This document shows, piece by piece, positions 25,944 to 33,288 of a DNA stretch of 34,310 bases. The stretch comes from Asaia bogorensis (GTDB lineage Bacteria > Pseudomonadota > Alphaproteobacteria > Acetobacterales > Acetobacteraceae), in NCBI GenBank assembly GCA_945873675.1, contig CAMCEP010000003.1, positions 1 through 34,310 on the forward strand, in the 5' to 3' direction. Made by a program: the position numbers and the translations under genes. The notes beneath the pieces were generated by a model, which worked only from the letters and a program-made list of their open reading frames with translations, had not been told where the DNA came from and did no database searches. Each line of letters opens with the position of its first letter. The stretch's first letter is position 1.

Positions 25944-27071
25944 TCACTTGCGGCTGAAACTGCCTACGCCCACCAGCACCGCCACCGCCCCACAAAGCCC
26001 CGCCATGCCCCAGAAAATCCCCGCCCCAAGCGCGGCATAGCCAGGGCCAGAGGCTAACGTCAGCACCGTCGTCATCGCACCCACCGCGGCACCCAGCAGC
26101 GTCTGCGCCGTCCCCCCCAGGCTGCCCGGCACGCGTTCCTGCAACAGCTTTATCGCCGCCAAATGCATGGCGCCAAAGGTCAGCGCATGCAGCGCCTGCG
26201 CGAAAATCAGCGGCGGCAGGCTTTCACTGACAGCCATGATCGGCCAGCGGACCAAGCCCGCACCCGCCGCCAGCAATATCAACCCACGCACGCCAAGCCG
26301 TTCCACGAGGCCCCGCCCCCATAGGAACAGCGCCACCTCCGCCACCACACCCCAGCCCCAAAGCAGCCCAATTACCCCGGCACTGAAGCCCAAAGCCTGC
26401 CAATGAATGGACCCAAAGGCGTAATAGGCCGCGTGGCTGCCCTGCATCAGCGCGGCAATCAGCATCAGCCGGCGCAGCCAAGGCAGCGCGAGTGCGGCAC
26501 GAAAGCCGCTCGCGCCGCCGCGGCCAAACCCCTCAGCACGCGGCAGCAGAAAGGCGGCTGCCGCGCCAAGGCCAAGCATGGCGGCAATCAGCCAAGCGGC
26601 ACTCCCCGCGCCCAAAACGCCCACCAGCGCGCCCGCCAGCACGGCGGCCAGGATATAGCTTGCGGAACCCGCCGCACGGGCGCGGCCATAATCAAAGCCG
26701 GGGGGCTCTCGGGCAACACGCAGCGCCATCGCGTCAGCAAGTGCGGTCGTCGGCGCCAGCGCCGCCGCCAGCGCCAAATTCACCAATAGCAAGGCCCAAA
26801 ACCCGCCCACCAACCCAAAGCCCGCCGCGAAAACCGCCGCCGCGCCGGTGCAGCAAATCAGCACCAGGCGCGGATCACCCAGCCAATCCGCAATGCGCCC
26901 ACCCAGGGGCCCCGCCAGTAATTTCAGCGCACTCCCTGCGGCCAAAACCGTGCCCAGATCAGCCGGCGTCAGCCCGCGCGCGAGTAAAAGCGGCGGCAGA
27001 AAGGGCATCATCACGCCAAAGGCCGCGAATTGCGCGGCGAAGATCAGGGCGAAGCGGGTGGCGGGGCTCAT
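25944..27071 (-). CDS. MFS transporter (HcaT/MFS_1-like)
   Basis: A 375-residue inner-membrane secondary transporter with about 11-12 hydrophobic helices. The N-terminus (FALIFAAQFAAFGVMMPFLPPLLLARG, read in two parts) and the loop LLAGPLGGRIADWLGDPR with its conserved G-R-x-A-D-W after helix 2 point to the HcaT/phenylpropionate-permease-like branch of the major facilitator family. A GTG at 27074 directly precedes the chosen ATG 27071. The gene stands alone, 53 bases from the divergent helicase gene, and lies just outside the candidate IS end. Codon use is very GC-rich like the following core genes. The substrate is unknown, with aromatic acids or sugars as options. Confidence 0.87.
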   Translation of the reverse strand: MSPATRFALIFAAQFAAFGVMMPFLPPLLLARGLTPADLGTVLAAGSALKLLAGPLGGRIADWLGDPRLVLICCTGAAAVFAAGFGLVGGFWALLLVNLALAAALAPTTALADAMALRVAREPPGFDYGRARAAGSASYILAAVLAGALVGVLGAGSAAWLIAAMLGLGAAAAFLLPRAEGFGRGGASGFRAALALPWLRRLMLIAALMQGSHAAYYAFGSIHWQALGFSAGVIGLLWGWGVVAEVALFLWGRGLVERLGVRGLILLAAGAGLVRWPIMAVSESLPPLIFAQALHALTFGAMHLAAIKLLQERVPGSLGGTAQTLLGAAVGAMTTVLTLASGPGYAALGAGIFWGMAGLCGAVAVLVGVGSFSRK

Positions 27072-27124
27072 CACGGGCCTAACACCCTGCCCGCTGCCGC
27101 CACCATGGACAAGCGCGCCGCATC

Positions 27125-29989
27125 ATGCCACGGAGCATCGCCTTTCCTTTCTTGGACATTGACCCCCGCATGTTCGAACCCAGGGTTCGCGCCATTCTTG
27201 GCCCGACCAATACCGGCAAGACCCACCTCGCGATTGAGCGTATGCTCGCCCATGCCTCGGGCAGTATCGGCTTTCCGCTGCGGCTGCTGGCGCGTGAAAA
27301 TTATGATCGCATGGTGGCGATGAAGGGTGAGCGCTTCGTCGCCCTGATCACCGGTGAGGAAAAGATTGTCCCGCCCGAGGCGAAGTATTTCGCCTGCACG
27401 GTGGAAGCCATGCCGCTGGATCGGCCGGTGGAATTCCTCGCGGTGGATGAAATCCAGCTTTGCGCGGACCCGGATCGCGGGCATGTCTTTACCGATCGGC
27501 TGCTCAATGCGCGCGGCATGGTAGAAACCATGTTCCTGGGTGCGGAGACCATCGCACCCTTGCTCCGCCGCCTGATCCCGCGCGCGGAAATCGAAACCCG
27601 CGCACGCTTGTCACAACTGACTTATGCCGGCCCTGCCAAGTTGTCCCGCCTGCCGACGCGTTCCGCCATTGTCGCTTTCAGCGCGCAGGAAGTCTACGCC
27701 ATTGCGGAAGCCGTGCGCCGCCGGCGTGGCGGTTGCGCGGTGGTCATGGGAAGGCTTTCGCCGCGCACCCGCAATGCGCAGGTCGCACTCTATCAAAACC
27801 GGGAAGTGGATTTCCTGGTCGCGACAGATGCGATTGGCATGGGCCTCAATATGGATGTGGACCATGTGGCGCTCGCCGCGCTCAACAAGTTTGATGGCCA
27901 TCAGCCGCGCGCGCTCACCGCACAGGAAATCGCGCAAATCGCCGGTCGCGCCGGGCGTGGCATGCGCGATGGCACTTTCGGCACCACGGCGGAAGCGCCG
28001 ACACTGGATGATGACATCATCACCCAGATCGAAACCCATGCCTTTGAACCGCTGAAGACACTTGCCTGGCGGAATTCCGATCTGGATTTTTCTTCGGTCG
28101 AGACTTTGCTTGATACGCTTGGCGCGTCGGCGCCGCTGCCGGGCCTTGCCAAGGGCCATGATGCGGTGGACCACATCACGCTTTCCATGCTGGTGCGGGA
28201 AGAAGAAATTCGCGGCCTGGCCGATACGGCTTCGCGCGTGCGCTTGCTGTGGGAAGCCTGCCAGGTGCCGGATTTCCGTAAGCTCGCGGATGATAGCCAT
28301 ACGCGCCTTTGCGCGCGCATCTTCACGCATTTGGCGCGTGAGGGGCGGCTACCGCGCGATTGGGTAGCGTCATCGCTCGCGCAGCTTGGCATGGCGGAAG
28401 GTGATCTTGATACGCTGATGGCGCGGCTTTCGGCCATTCGCGTCTGGTCCTATGTCGCGGCGCGCGCCGATTGGCTGGATAATGCGGCAGAATTGCAGGC
28501 CGATGCGCGGCGCGTGGAAGACATGGTCTCCGACGCTTTGCATGAAAGCCTCACCGCGCGCTTTGTGGACCGCCGCGCAGCGCATCTGATCCGTGCGCTT
28601 GATGAAAGCGATGAGGAATTGCTCTCCGCCGTCACCCGCCGCGGCGAAGTGGTGGTGGAAGGCCATCCGGTCGGCCATGTGAAGGGCTTTCTGTTCGAAC
28701 CCGATGCGGCAGCGGTGAAGGAAGAAGAACGCCGTGTGGTGCTGCGTGCCGCACGCCGCGCGCTGGGGGCGGAAATCCCGCGCCGTGTGACCATGCTGGA
28801 AACCGCCAAGGATGAGGCATTCGCGCTGACGCCGCAGCATGCCGTAACCTGGGCCTATTCCCACGCGCCGAATATGCCAGCCGGGCTCGGTGATATCGCG
28901 GAAGTGGCGAAGCTCAAGCATGGTTCTGAACCGGGCAAGCCGCTGATTGAAGTGCTGCCCTCGGAATTTTTGGATGGCGCGCAACGCGAACGTATTCGCG
29001 CGCGGTTGGCGACTTGGATCGAAGCTTTGGTGAAGCGAGATCTGGGTGCGATTTTCACCGCCGAAGAAAAGGCCGCCGAGGATAATACCCTGCGCGGCCC
29101 GGCCTTTCGCCTGCGGGAAGAATTGGGCCTGGCCATGGGCGCCACGGATAGTGAAATCCGCCCCGATCTCCGCCAAAAGCTGAAAGGCATTGGCATTCGC
29201 GCCGGGCGCTATGCGCTTTACGTGCCGGAAGCACTGAAACCGCGCGCCATGGCTTTGCGTGCGCAGCTTTGGTCTCTGCTGCGCGGCATTGAAACGCCGA
29301 AGCTGCCCTCGGGCGGTTTGATCGCGGTGGCGCCGCCCGCCGATTGGCCGCGCGGCTTTGCCGAGACCATGGGTTGGCTGCCGGCCGGCCCCGTGCTGCT
29401 GCGCCTTGATGTAGCGGAACGCATCGCCGGCGAATTGGGGCACCTGACGCGCAAATCCCCCGCCCTACTACCGGGCGATCTGGCCAGCCGCTTGGGGATC
29501 AAGGGCGAAAACCTTGGCCCGGTGCTAGATGCCATGGGCTTCCGGCTGATCCCGGCGGAAACCCTTGATGAGAAAAACTTCGGCCCCGCCGCGCCCGCGC
29601 GCATCGGCCAGCAGCGCGCGCCGCGTTTTGAGCCGCGGCAGCATCAGCGCCAAGAGCAAGGCCCGCGCCGCGATGACCGGCGCCCGGATCGCCGCGGTCA
29701 GCGACCAGATCAGCGCCGCCAGGAAGGCGCGCCGACTGAAGGGGCGGCGCCCGACCAGACCGCCCCAGAACAGCAGCGCCCGGAACGCCGGCCAGATCAA
29801 CGCCCAGATCGCCGCCCAAAGCCCGATGGCAGCGGGCAGCAGCAGCGCCAGCATTACGGCCAGAAGAGCGGCAATGACCGCCCACGCGGCCCCCGGCCGC
29901 CGCGGGAAGATCGCGTAGCGCTGCCCCCCATGCCGCGCCCCGATAGCCCCTTTGCGGTGCTCGCCGCCTTGAAGCTCAAGAAGGATTGA
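27125..29989 (+). CDS. Suv3-like DEAD/DExH RNA helicase with disordered basic tail
   Basis: A 954-residue superfamily 2 helicase resembling the mitochondrial Suv3 helicase. Walker A is GPTNTGKTH (26-34). The motif II Walker B is DEIQ (108-111) followed by LCADPDRGHVFTDR. Motif VI is QIAGRAGRGMRDG (about 277-289), and the helicase C-terminal domain lies at about 180-300. Suv3-type C-terminal parts follow. From about residue 835 to 940 the tail is low complexity, rich in Arg, Gln, Asp and Pro (RRPDQRPDRRPKPDG and similar), typical of RNA-binding disordered ends. ATG 27125 lacks a clear ribosome site, and M16 (27170), just before the Walker A, is an alternative. It is probably co-transcribed with the S4-domain gene 10 bases downstream. 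The likely role is unwinding structured RNA during decay or ribosome metabolism. Confidence 0.93.
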   Translation: MPRSIAFPFLDIDPRMFEPRVRAILGPTNTGKTHLAIERMLAHASGSIGFPLRLLARENYDRMVAMKGERFVALITGEEKIVPPEAKYFACTVEAMPLDRPVEFLAVDEIQLCADPDRGHVFTDRLLNARGMVETMFLGAETIAPLLRRLIPRAEIETRARLSQLTYAGPAKLSRLPTRSAIVAFSAQEVYAIAEAVRRRRGGCAVVMGRLSPRTRNAQVALYQNREVDFLVATDAIGMGLNMDVDHVALAALNKFDGHQPRALTAQEIAQIAGRAGRGMRDGTFGTTAEAPTLDDDIITQIETHAFEPLKTLAWRNSDLDFSSVETLLDTLGASAPLPGLAKGHDAVDHITLSMLVREEEIRGLADTASRVRLLWEACQVPDFRKLADDSHTRLCARIFTHLAREGRLPRDWVASSLAQLGMAEGDLDTLMARLSAIRVWSYVAARADWLDNAAELQADARRVEDMVSDALHESLTARFVDRRAAHLIRALDESDEELLSAVTRRGEVVVEGHPVGHVKGFLFEPDAAAVKEEERRVVLRAARRALGAEIPRRVTMLETAKDEAFALTPQHAVTWAYSHAPNMPAGLGDIAEVAKLKHGSEPGKPLIEVLPSEFLDGAQRERIRARLATWIEALVKRDLGAIFTAEEKAAEDNTLRGPAFRLREELGLAMGATDSEIRPDLRQKLKGIGIRAGRYALYVPEALKPRAMALRAQLWSLLRGIETPKLPSGGLIAVAPPADWPRGFAETMGWLPAGPVLLRLDVAERIAGELGHLTRKSPALLPGDLASRLGIKGENLGPVLDAMGFRLIPAETLDEKNFGPAAPARIGQQRAPRFEPRQHQRQEQGPRRDDRRPDRRGQRPDQRRQEGAPTEGAAPDQTAPEQQRPERRPDQRPDRRPKPDGSGQQQRQHYGQKSGNDRPRGPRPPREDRVALPPMPRPDSPFAVLAALKLKKD

Positions 29990-29999
29990 GCGGGGGGCG

Positions 30000-30290
30000 G
30001 TGGCGGCAGAGGCGGAAGGGCGGGATTATCAGCGGCTGGATGCCTGGCTTTGGTGCGCGCGTTTTCGCAAGACCAGGGCAGAATGCGCGCGGCAGGTGGA
30101 AAAGGGCGTGGTGCGGATCAATCGCCTGCCGACCGACAAGCCCCATGCCAAGCTGCGGCCAGGTGATGTGCTGACGCTTGCAACCGGGCAAGGCGCTTCG
30201 GGGCAGATCATCCTATGGCGCGTGCTGACCTTGGCCGAACGGCGTGGTCCGGCGGCCGAGGCGCGGTTGCTCTATGAGGTCCTCACCTGA
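30000..30290 (+). CDS. S4-domain RNA-binding protein (HslR-like)
   Basis: A 96-residue protein made almost entirely of an S4 RNA-binding fold: RLDAWLWCARFRKTRAECAR (about 12-31), then VEKGVVRINRLPTDKPHAKL and RPGDVLTL. This matches Hsp15/HslR-like proteins, which bind the large ribosomal subunit carrying stalled chains. The start is GTG 30000, 10 bases after the helicase stop, with a G-rich stretch upstream. Placement suggests an RNA-quality-control pair with the helicase. Hsp15 of E. coli is about 130 residues, and this shorter form lacks most of the basic tail. Confidence 0.9.
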   Translation: MAAEAEGRDYQRLDAWLWCARFRKTRAECARQVEKGVVRINRLPTDKPHAKLRPGDVLTLATGQGASGQIILWRVLTLAERRGPAAEARLLYEVLT

Positions 30291-30292
30291 AT

Positions 30293-30312
30293 CTTGACAG
30301 CCATGCGTCAAG
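30293..30312. repeat. Inverted repeat between S4 gene and fdxA
   Basis: CTTGAC and GTCAAG, separated by eight bases, lie directly after the S4 stop. The left arm contains TTGACA, a perfect -35 hexamer, but a -10 at a good distance is not clear. It could be an operator for fdxA or a weak 3' hairpin. Confidence 0.3.
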
Positions 30313-30388
30313 CCACCTTGTCTAAAACCTCTGACGCGGTCATTTTGGGCGCGGTTTTGGATAGGCTTAACCCCGGGGAATCGCGCCA

Positions 30389-30721
30389 GTGACCTATGTC
30401 GTCACCGAAAATTGCATCAACTGCAAATACATGGATTGTGTGGAAGTCTGTCCGGTGGACTGCTTCTATGTTGGCGAAAACATGCTGGTGATCCACCCGG
30501 ATGAATGCATTGATTGCGGCGTCTGCGAACCGGAATGCCCCGCTGAGGCGATCCTGCCCGATAGCGACGACAAGGCGACCCCCTGGGTAGAACTCAACCG
30601 GGATTACGCCCAGCAATGGCCCAATATCACCCGCAAGGGCGATGCACCGGCGGATGCCGATGATTGGAAGGACAAGCCGGGCAAGCAGGCACTGCTCAGC
30701 CCCAATCCCGGCAAGCCCTGA
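30389..30721 (+). CDS. fdxA: 7Fe-8S ferredoxin FdxA
   Basis: A 110-residue soluble ferredoxin. By comparison with the Azotobacter-type ferredoxin I pattern, C9, C17 and C50 would hold a [3Fe-4S] cluster and C21, C40, C43 and C46 a [4Fe-4S] cluster, from [14 protein letters not shown] and [13 protein letters not shown]12 and C25 are the usual extra cysteines. The C-terminal acidic region ([14 protein letters not shown]) is normal for FdxA. The start is GTG 30389, giving the standard TYVVTENCI beginning. The order helicase, S4, fdxA, carD is common in alphaproteobacteria. It probably carries low-potential electrons to a cytoplasmic acceptor that is not in this window. Confidence 0.95.
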   Translation: MTYVVTENCINCKYMDCVEVCPVDCFYVGENMLVIHPDECIDCGVCEPECPAEAILPDSDDKATPWVELNRDYAQQWPNITRKGDAPADADDWKDKPGKQALLSPNPGKP

Positions 30722-30893
30722 GGGCGTTCCGTCAAGAAGGCCACGAATATCTGACCGGATTGGTCATGAATTCTGCCGGCATTGGCTGCTTGGCGGGTGA
30801 CCAGGGGCGTTTTTTGTGTTAAACTGGCGTTTCTTCATTCCAGCAACTGGTCTGACCTAGATGTCTGGCTGGGATGGTGTTTTGCATTCTCAA

Positions 30894-30912
30894 CCGGATC
30901 GCGCTGATCCGG
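30894..30912. promoter_or_regulatory. Perfect hairpin in the carD leader
   Basis: CCGGATC (30894-30900) and GATCCGG (30906-30912) form a 7-base-pair stem with a GCGCT loop, extendable by AA/TT with one bulged G. It sits 25 bases before the carD ATG. No T-run follows, so it is not a terminator. It could be an operator or an RNA element affecting carD translation. Confidence 0.45.
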
Positions 30913-30937
30913 GTTCTGCGTTGGGAGTCCCGTTTTC

Positions 30938-32464
30938 ATGACACGCAAGCCAGTGTCCAAGGCGTCTGCCAAAAGCCGCGCCAAGCCAGCCCGACCCGCG
31001 GCAAAGAAGCCCGCCAGCAAAGCGAAGCCGGCCGCAAAGAAATCCTCCGCCAAGGCAAAGGCGACCACGAAGCCCAACAAGAAGGTGGCGCCAAAAACTG
31101 TGAAGAAGCCCGTGACCAAAGCGTCAGCTAAGCCAGCGGCCAAGCCAAGCGCGAAACCAGCAGCCAAGCCGACGAACAAGCCAGCAAGCAAGGCGTCAAG
31201 CAAGCCAGCCAGCAAGCCTATGGCCAAAGCCGCGCCGAAACCTGCACCCAAGCCCGCCGCGTCCGCCAAGGCGAAGTCTTTAGCCAAACCTGCGGGCAAG
31301 TCCGCACCTAAGCCGGTAGCGCAGGTAGCCGCCCAACCCGCCGCCAAGGCGAAAGCCGCTCCGATAACGGCCAATCAGGCTGCTCAGCCGCCCAGCACCA
31401 AGCCACCTGTGCGCGCCAAGGCCGAAGCGCCCGCCGCGACGCCCGTGGCGCCAGTAACCGAGGCACCCGCCAAAACCTCCGCGCCGCCAAAGCCCGCGAA
31501 ACCCGCGGCGGCGGAAGCTATGGCCGCGCCCCCAAAGCCCGCATCCAAGCCCAAAGCCAAAGCTCCACCTGCGGCCCAATCAGCCTCCCCCGCACCATCG
31601 GCGGAAGCAAATCCTGAAGCCGCGCCAGTTAAGGCAGAGCTTCAAGAAGCCCCAAGCCCTGCGCCGGTGCCGCCAGAAACAACGCCTCGGCTCTTAGTGC
31701 CGCAGGCGCCGGCGGTTGCCATGGTAACCCCGCCCTCCCCGGCACCAGCACCGCGCCCGGCGCCGCCGCCCAGTATCTCGCCGCTATCTCCGCCGCCACC
31801 CACCATGCGCCCGAATGTCCAGATGGGGATGCGCCCGCCTGGCGGAGGTCCGCCTCGTCCTGGAATGCCGATGTCATCTTCTTCGCCAAAACCGCCCCCT
31901 GCCCCGAAACAGGAATTCAAGGCGGGCGATTATGTCGTCTACCCAACCCATGGCGTCGGGATGGTCCAGGGCATCCGCTCCCTTGAGGCTGCTGGGTTTC
32001 CTCTCCAGGTCATTGAAGTGACCTTTGAAGAAAACCGCATGAAGCTGAGCGTGCCGGTGAACAAGGCATCATCCTCAGGCCTACGCAAGCTTTGCACCAC
32101 GGAAAGCTTTCAGCCGGCCATGGAAACCCTAAAGGGCCGCGCGCGCATCAAGCGCACCATGTGGTCCCGCCGAGCACAGGAATATGAGGCAAAGATCAAT
32201 TCGGGCGATCCGGTGCAAATCGCCGAAGTGGTCCGGGACCTGTTCCGCAATGCGGGCCAGCCCGATCAATCCTTCAGCGAACGCCAGATCTACGAATTGG
32301 CACTAGATCGCTTGGCTGCCGAAGCCGCAGCGATTGACCGTTGTGACAAGACAACAGCAATCGAAAAGCTGATGGTGGTGCTGCGTTCCGGCGCCGCGGG
32401 GTCACGCGAATCCGCATCGAAGGAAGCAGCCGCGCCTGCCGCTGAAGCGCAATTGCCTGAGTAG
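30938..32464 (+). CDS. carD: CarD/CdnL-family transcription regulator with long histone-H1-like N-terminal region
   Basis: A 508-residue protein. Residues about 327-490 are a CarD/CdnL domain: FKAGDYVVYPTHGVGMVQGI (RNA-polymerase-interacting Tudor-like part), ENRMKLSVPV, then the helical DNA-contacting part with MWSRRAQEYEAKINSGDP. CarD binds RNA polymerase beta and stabilises the open complex, notably at rRNA promoters. The first 326 residues are Lys/Ala/Pro-rich: KKPASKAKPAAKKSSAKAKA-type repeats to about 140, then a Pro/Ala-rich segment to 325. Ordinary family members are about 160-200 residues. The basic part resembles histone H1 tails and may bind DNA nonspecifically. ATG 30938 has GGGAG ten bases upstream. 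The start is credible because the whole frame keeps one composition. Confidence 0.9.
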   Translation: MTRKPVSKASAKSRAKPARPAAKKPASKAKPAAKKSSAKAKATTKPNKKVAPKTVKKPVTKASAKPAAKPSAKPAAKPTNKPASKASSKPASKPMAKAAPKPAPKPAASAKAKSLAKPAGKSAPKPVAQVAAQPAAKAKAAPITANQAAQPPSTKPPVRAKAEAPAATPVAPVTEAPAKTSAPPKPAKPAAAEAMAAPPKPASKPKAKAPPAAQSASPAPSAEANPEAAPVKAELQEAPSPAPVPPETTPRLLVPQAPAVAMVTPPSPAPAPRPAPPPSISPLSPPPPTMRPNVQMGMRPPGGGPPRPGMPMSSSSPKPPPAPKQEFKAGDYVVYPTHGVGMVQGIRSLEAAGFPLQVIEVTFEENRMKLSVPVNKASSSGLRKLCTTESFQPAMETLKGRARIKRTMWSRRAQEYEAKINSGDPVQIAEVVRDLFRNAGQPDQSFSERQIYELALDRLAAEAAAIDRCDKTTAIEKLMVVLRSGAAGSRESASKEAAAPAAEAQLPE

Positions 32465-32492
32465 TAAGGCACCGCTTCTGCAGGGCACCAGT

Positions 32493-32522
32493 ATTCGATT
32501 TGATGAAATCATCAAATCGAAT
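32493..32522. repeat. Perfect 14-base inverted repeat with 2-base loop
   Basis: ATTCGATTTGATGA (32493-32506), AA, then its exact complement TCATCAAATCGAAT (32509-32522), starting 29 bases after the carD stop. It is AT-rich in a GC-rich setting. No T-run follows. It may be a protein-binding palindrome, transcript-end hairpin or IS-end relic. Confidence 0.75.
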
Positions 32523-32563
32523 TCTCTGCTCTGGAATACACCGACTTTGGTGGGCCGATTACT

Positions 32564-32588
32564 GCTGCTGCCCGAAACCGACAGCAGC
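32564..32588. repeat. Inverted repeat GCTGCTG / CAGCAGC
   Basis: A seven-base perfect stem with an 11-base loop. The string CTGCCCGAA at its left arm and loop recurs at 32725-32733, linking it to the longer inverted repeat downstream. Confidence 0.5.
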
Positions 32589-32650
32589 GAAGGGACCGCC
32601 AGGAGCATGGCTCAGAAAAAACGAATCACCGGGCGGTTCACTGAACCTGA

Positions 32651-32731
32651 TCGGGCAGACACGGCGTCGCGATGACATAACTTGCGGGGGAACATCAATC
32701 CGCGTCGCATCTGCTGACGCTGTCTGCCCGA
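32651..32731. repeat. Long-range inverted repeat with 11-base arms
   Basis: TCGGGCAGACA (32651-32661) pairs perfectly with TGTCTGCCCGA (32721-32731). Inside, GCGTC (32664-32668) pairs with GACGC (32716-32720), so a two-tier stem enclosing about 47 bases is possible. A perfect GGTTCA-C-TGAACC palindrome (32635-32647) lies just before it. Confidence 0.55.
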
Positions 32732-32887
32732 AGCCTTTACCGGATCGCATTTTCTAAAGAGCGAAGAAATTCAAATCCTCCAGGCAAGGCGCGAAGGCGC
32801 GCACAACGCTGCAGGAGAATGACCTGATTACAGAATAAACCCACTGATGAAGCGCCGAGCACCCAAGATGCGGCATTTCCTAGACAC

Positions 32888-32921
32888 AAAAAAACCCGAC
32901 TGACGGGTAGCCAGCGGGTTT
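32888..32921 (-). terminator. Intrinsic terminator of the small lipoprotein gene
   Basis: On the minus strand AAACCCG (32921-32915) and CGGGTTT (32898-32892) form a stem with a 16-base loop, followed by further T residues (32891-32888). It lies about 80 bases after the lipoprotein stop in the right orientation. Confidence 0.75.
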
Positions 32922-33004
32922 AAATTTTAGTTGCCTCTTAAAAAAGAAGCAAAACTAAAACATCCGGGGCGACACTAAGGGCCGCCACCGGACGGATAGG
33001 CTAA

Positions 33005-33175
33005 TTAGCCGCGCGCCCGAGGTGCCGGAGCGGGGGCAGGTGCCGGAGCCGGAGCCGGGGCCGGAGCAGGCTCCTGAGCGCAGGCGGCGAGCAGCGCGGC
33101 CGGTGCCAGGATCGCCAAGGCCGCAGCCTTGCGGATCAGGGCTTTGCGGGTCATTTCTTTGGTTTCAGCGGTCAT
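33005..33175 (-). CDS. Small Ala-Pro-repeat lipoprotein
   Basis: A 56-residue predicted lipoprotein. ATG 33175 (GGAT eight bases upstream) gives an N-terminus with TRKALIRKAAALAILAPAAL, then the lipobox LAAC with lipidated C32. The mature part is only about 25 residues: AQEP, then about nine Ala-Pro repeats and RARG. A later ATG at 33154 is also possible, and the frame is open up to 33226. The mature chain has no fold and is probably an extended stalk or spacer anchored in a membrane. It is divergent from an L,D-transpeptidase lipoprotein gene, with a shared upstream region of about 113 bases, and has its own terminator. I do not recognise a named family. Confidence 0.72.
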   Translation of the reverse strand: MTAETKEMTRKALIRKAAALAILAPAALLAACAQEPAPAPAPAPAPAPAPAPRARG

Positions 33176-33288
33176 TTTATACATCCAGATGGCTAGAGTC
33201 ATGGAAACAGTGTAGATAAAAGGCAATTATGCTGGAATTGTCAAACCCTTTTATTGCGCAAAAAAGCGATTTGTCAGGAGTTGATTGC

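Larger units (their letters stand above)
32465..32887. other. Structured intergenic region downstream of carD
   Basis: Over 400 bases without a supported gene but with several strong inverted repeats: 32493-32522, 32564-32588, 32635-32647 and 32651-32731. Small frames on both strands (plus 32500-32757, minus 32402-32608) lack ribosome sites and recognisable motifs. The region may encode a structured RNA or be a decayed mobile element. Confidence 0.45.

Noticed and set aside
28370-29443. 357-codon minus-strand frame within the helicase gene
   Set aside because: Antisense shadow of a clear helicase. The translation is His/Arg/Gln-rich without domains.
31000-31300. Repeated AAGCCAGC-like units in carD as a possible repeat array or CRISPR
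   Set aside because: The periodicity comes from Lys-Pro-Ala codon repeats within one continuous frame, with no spacers.
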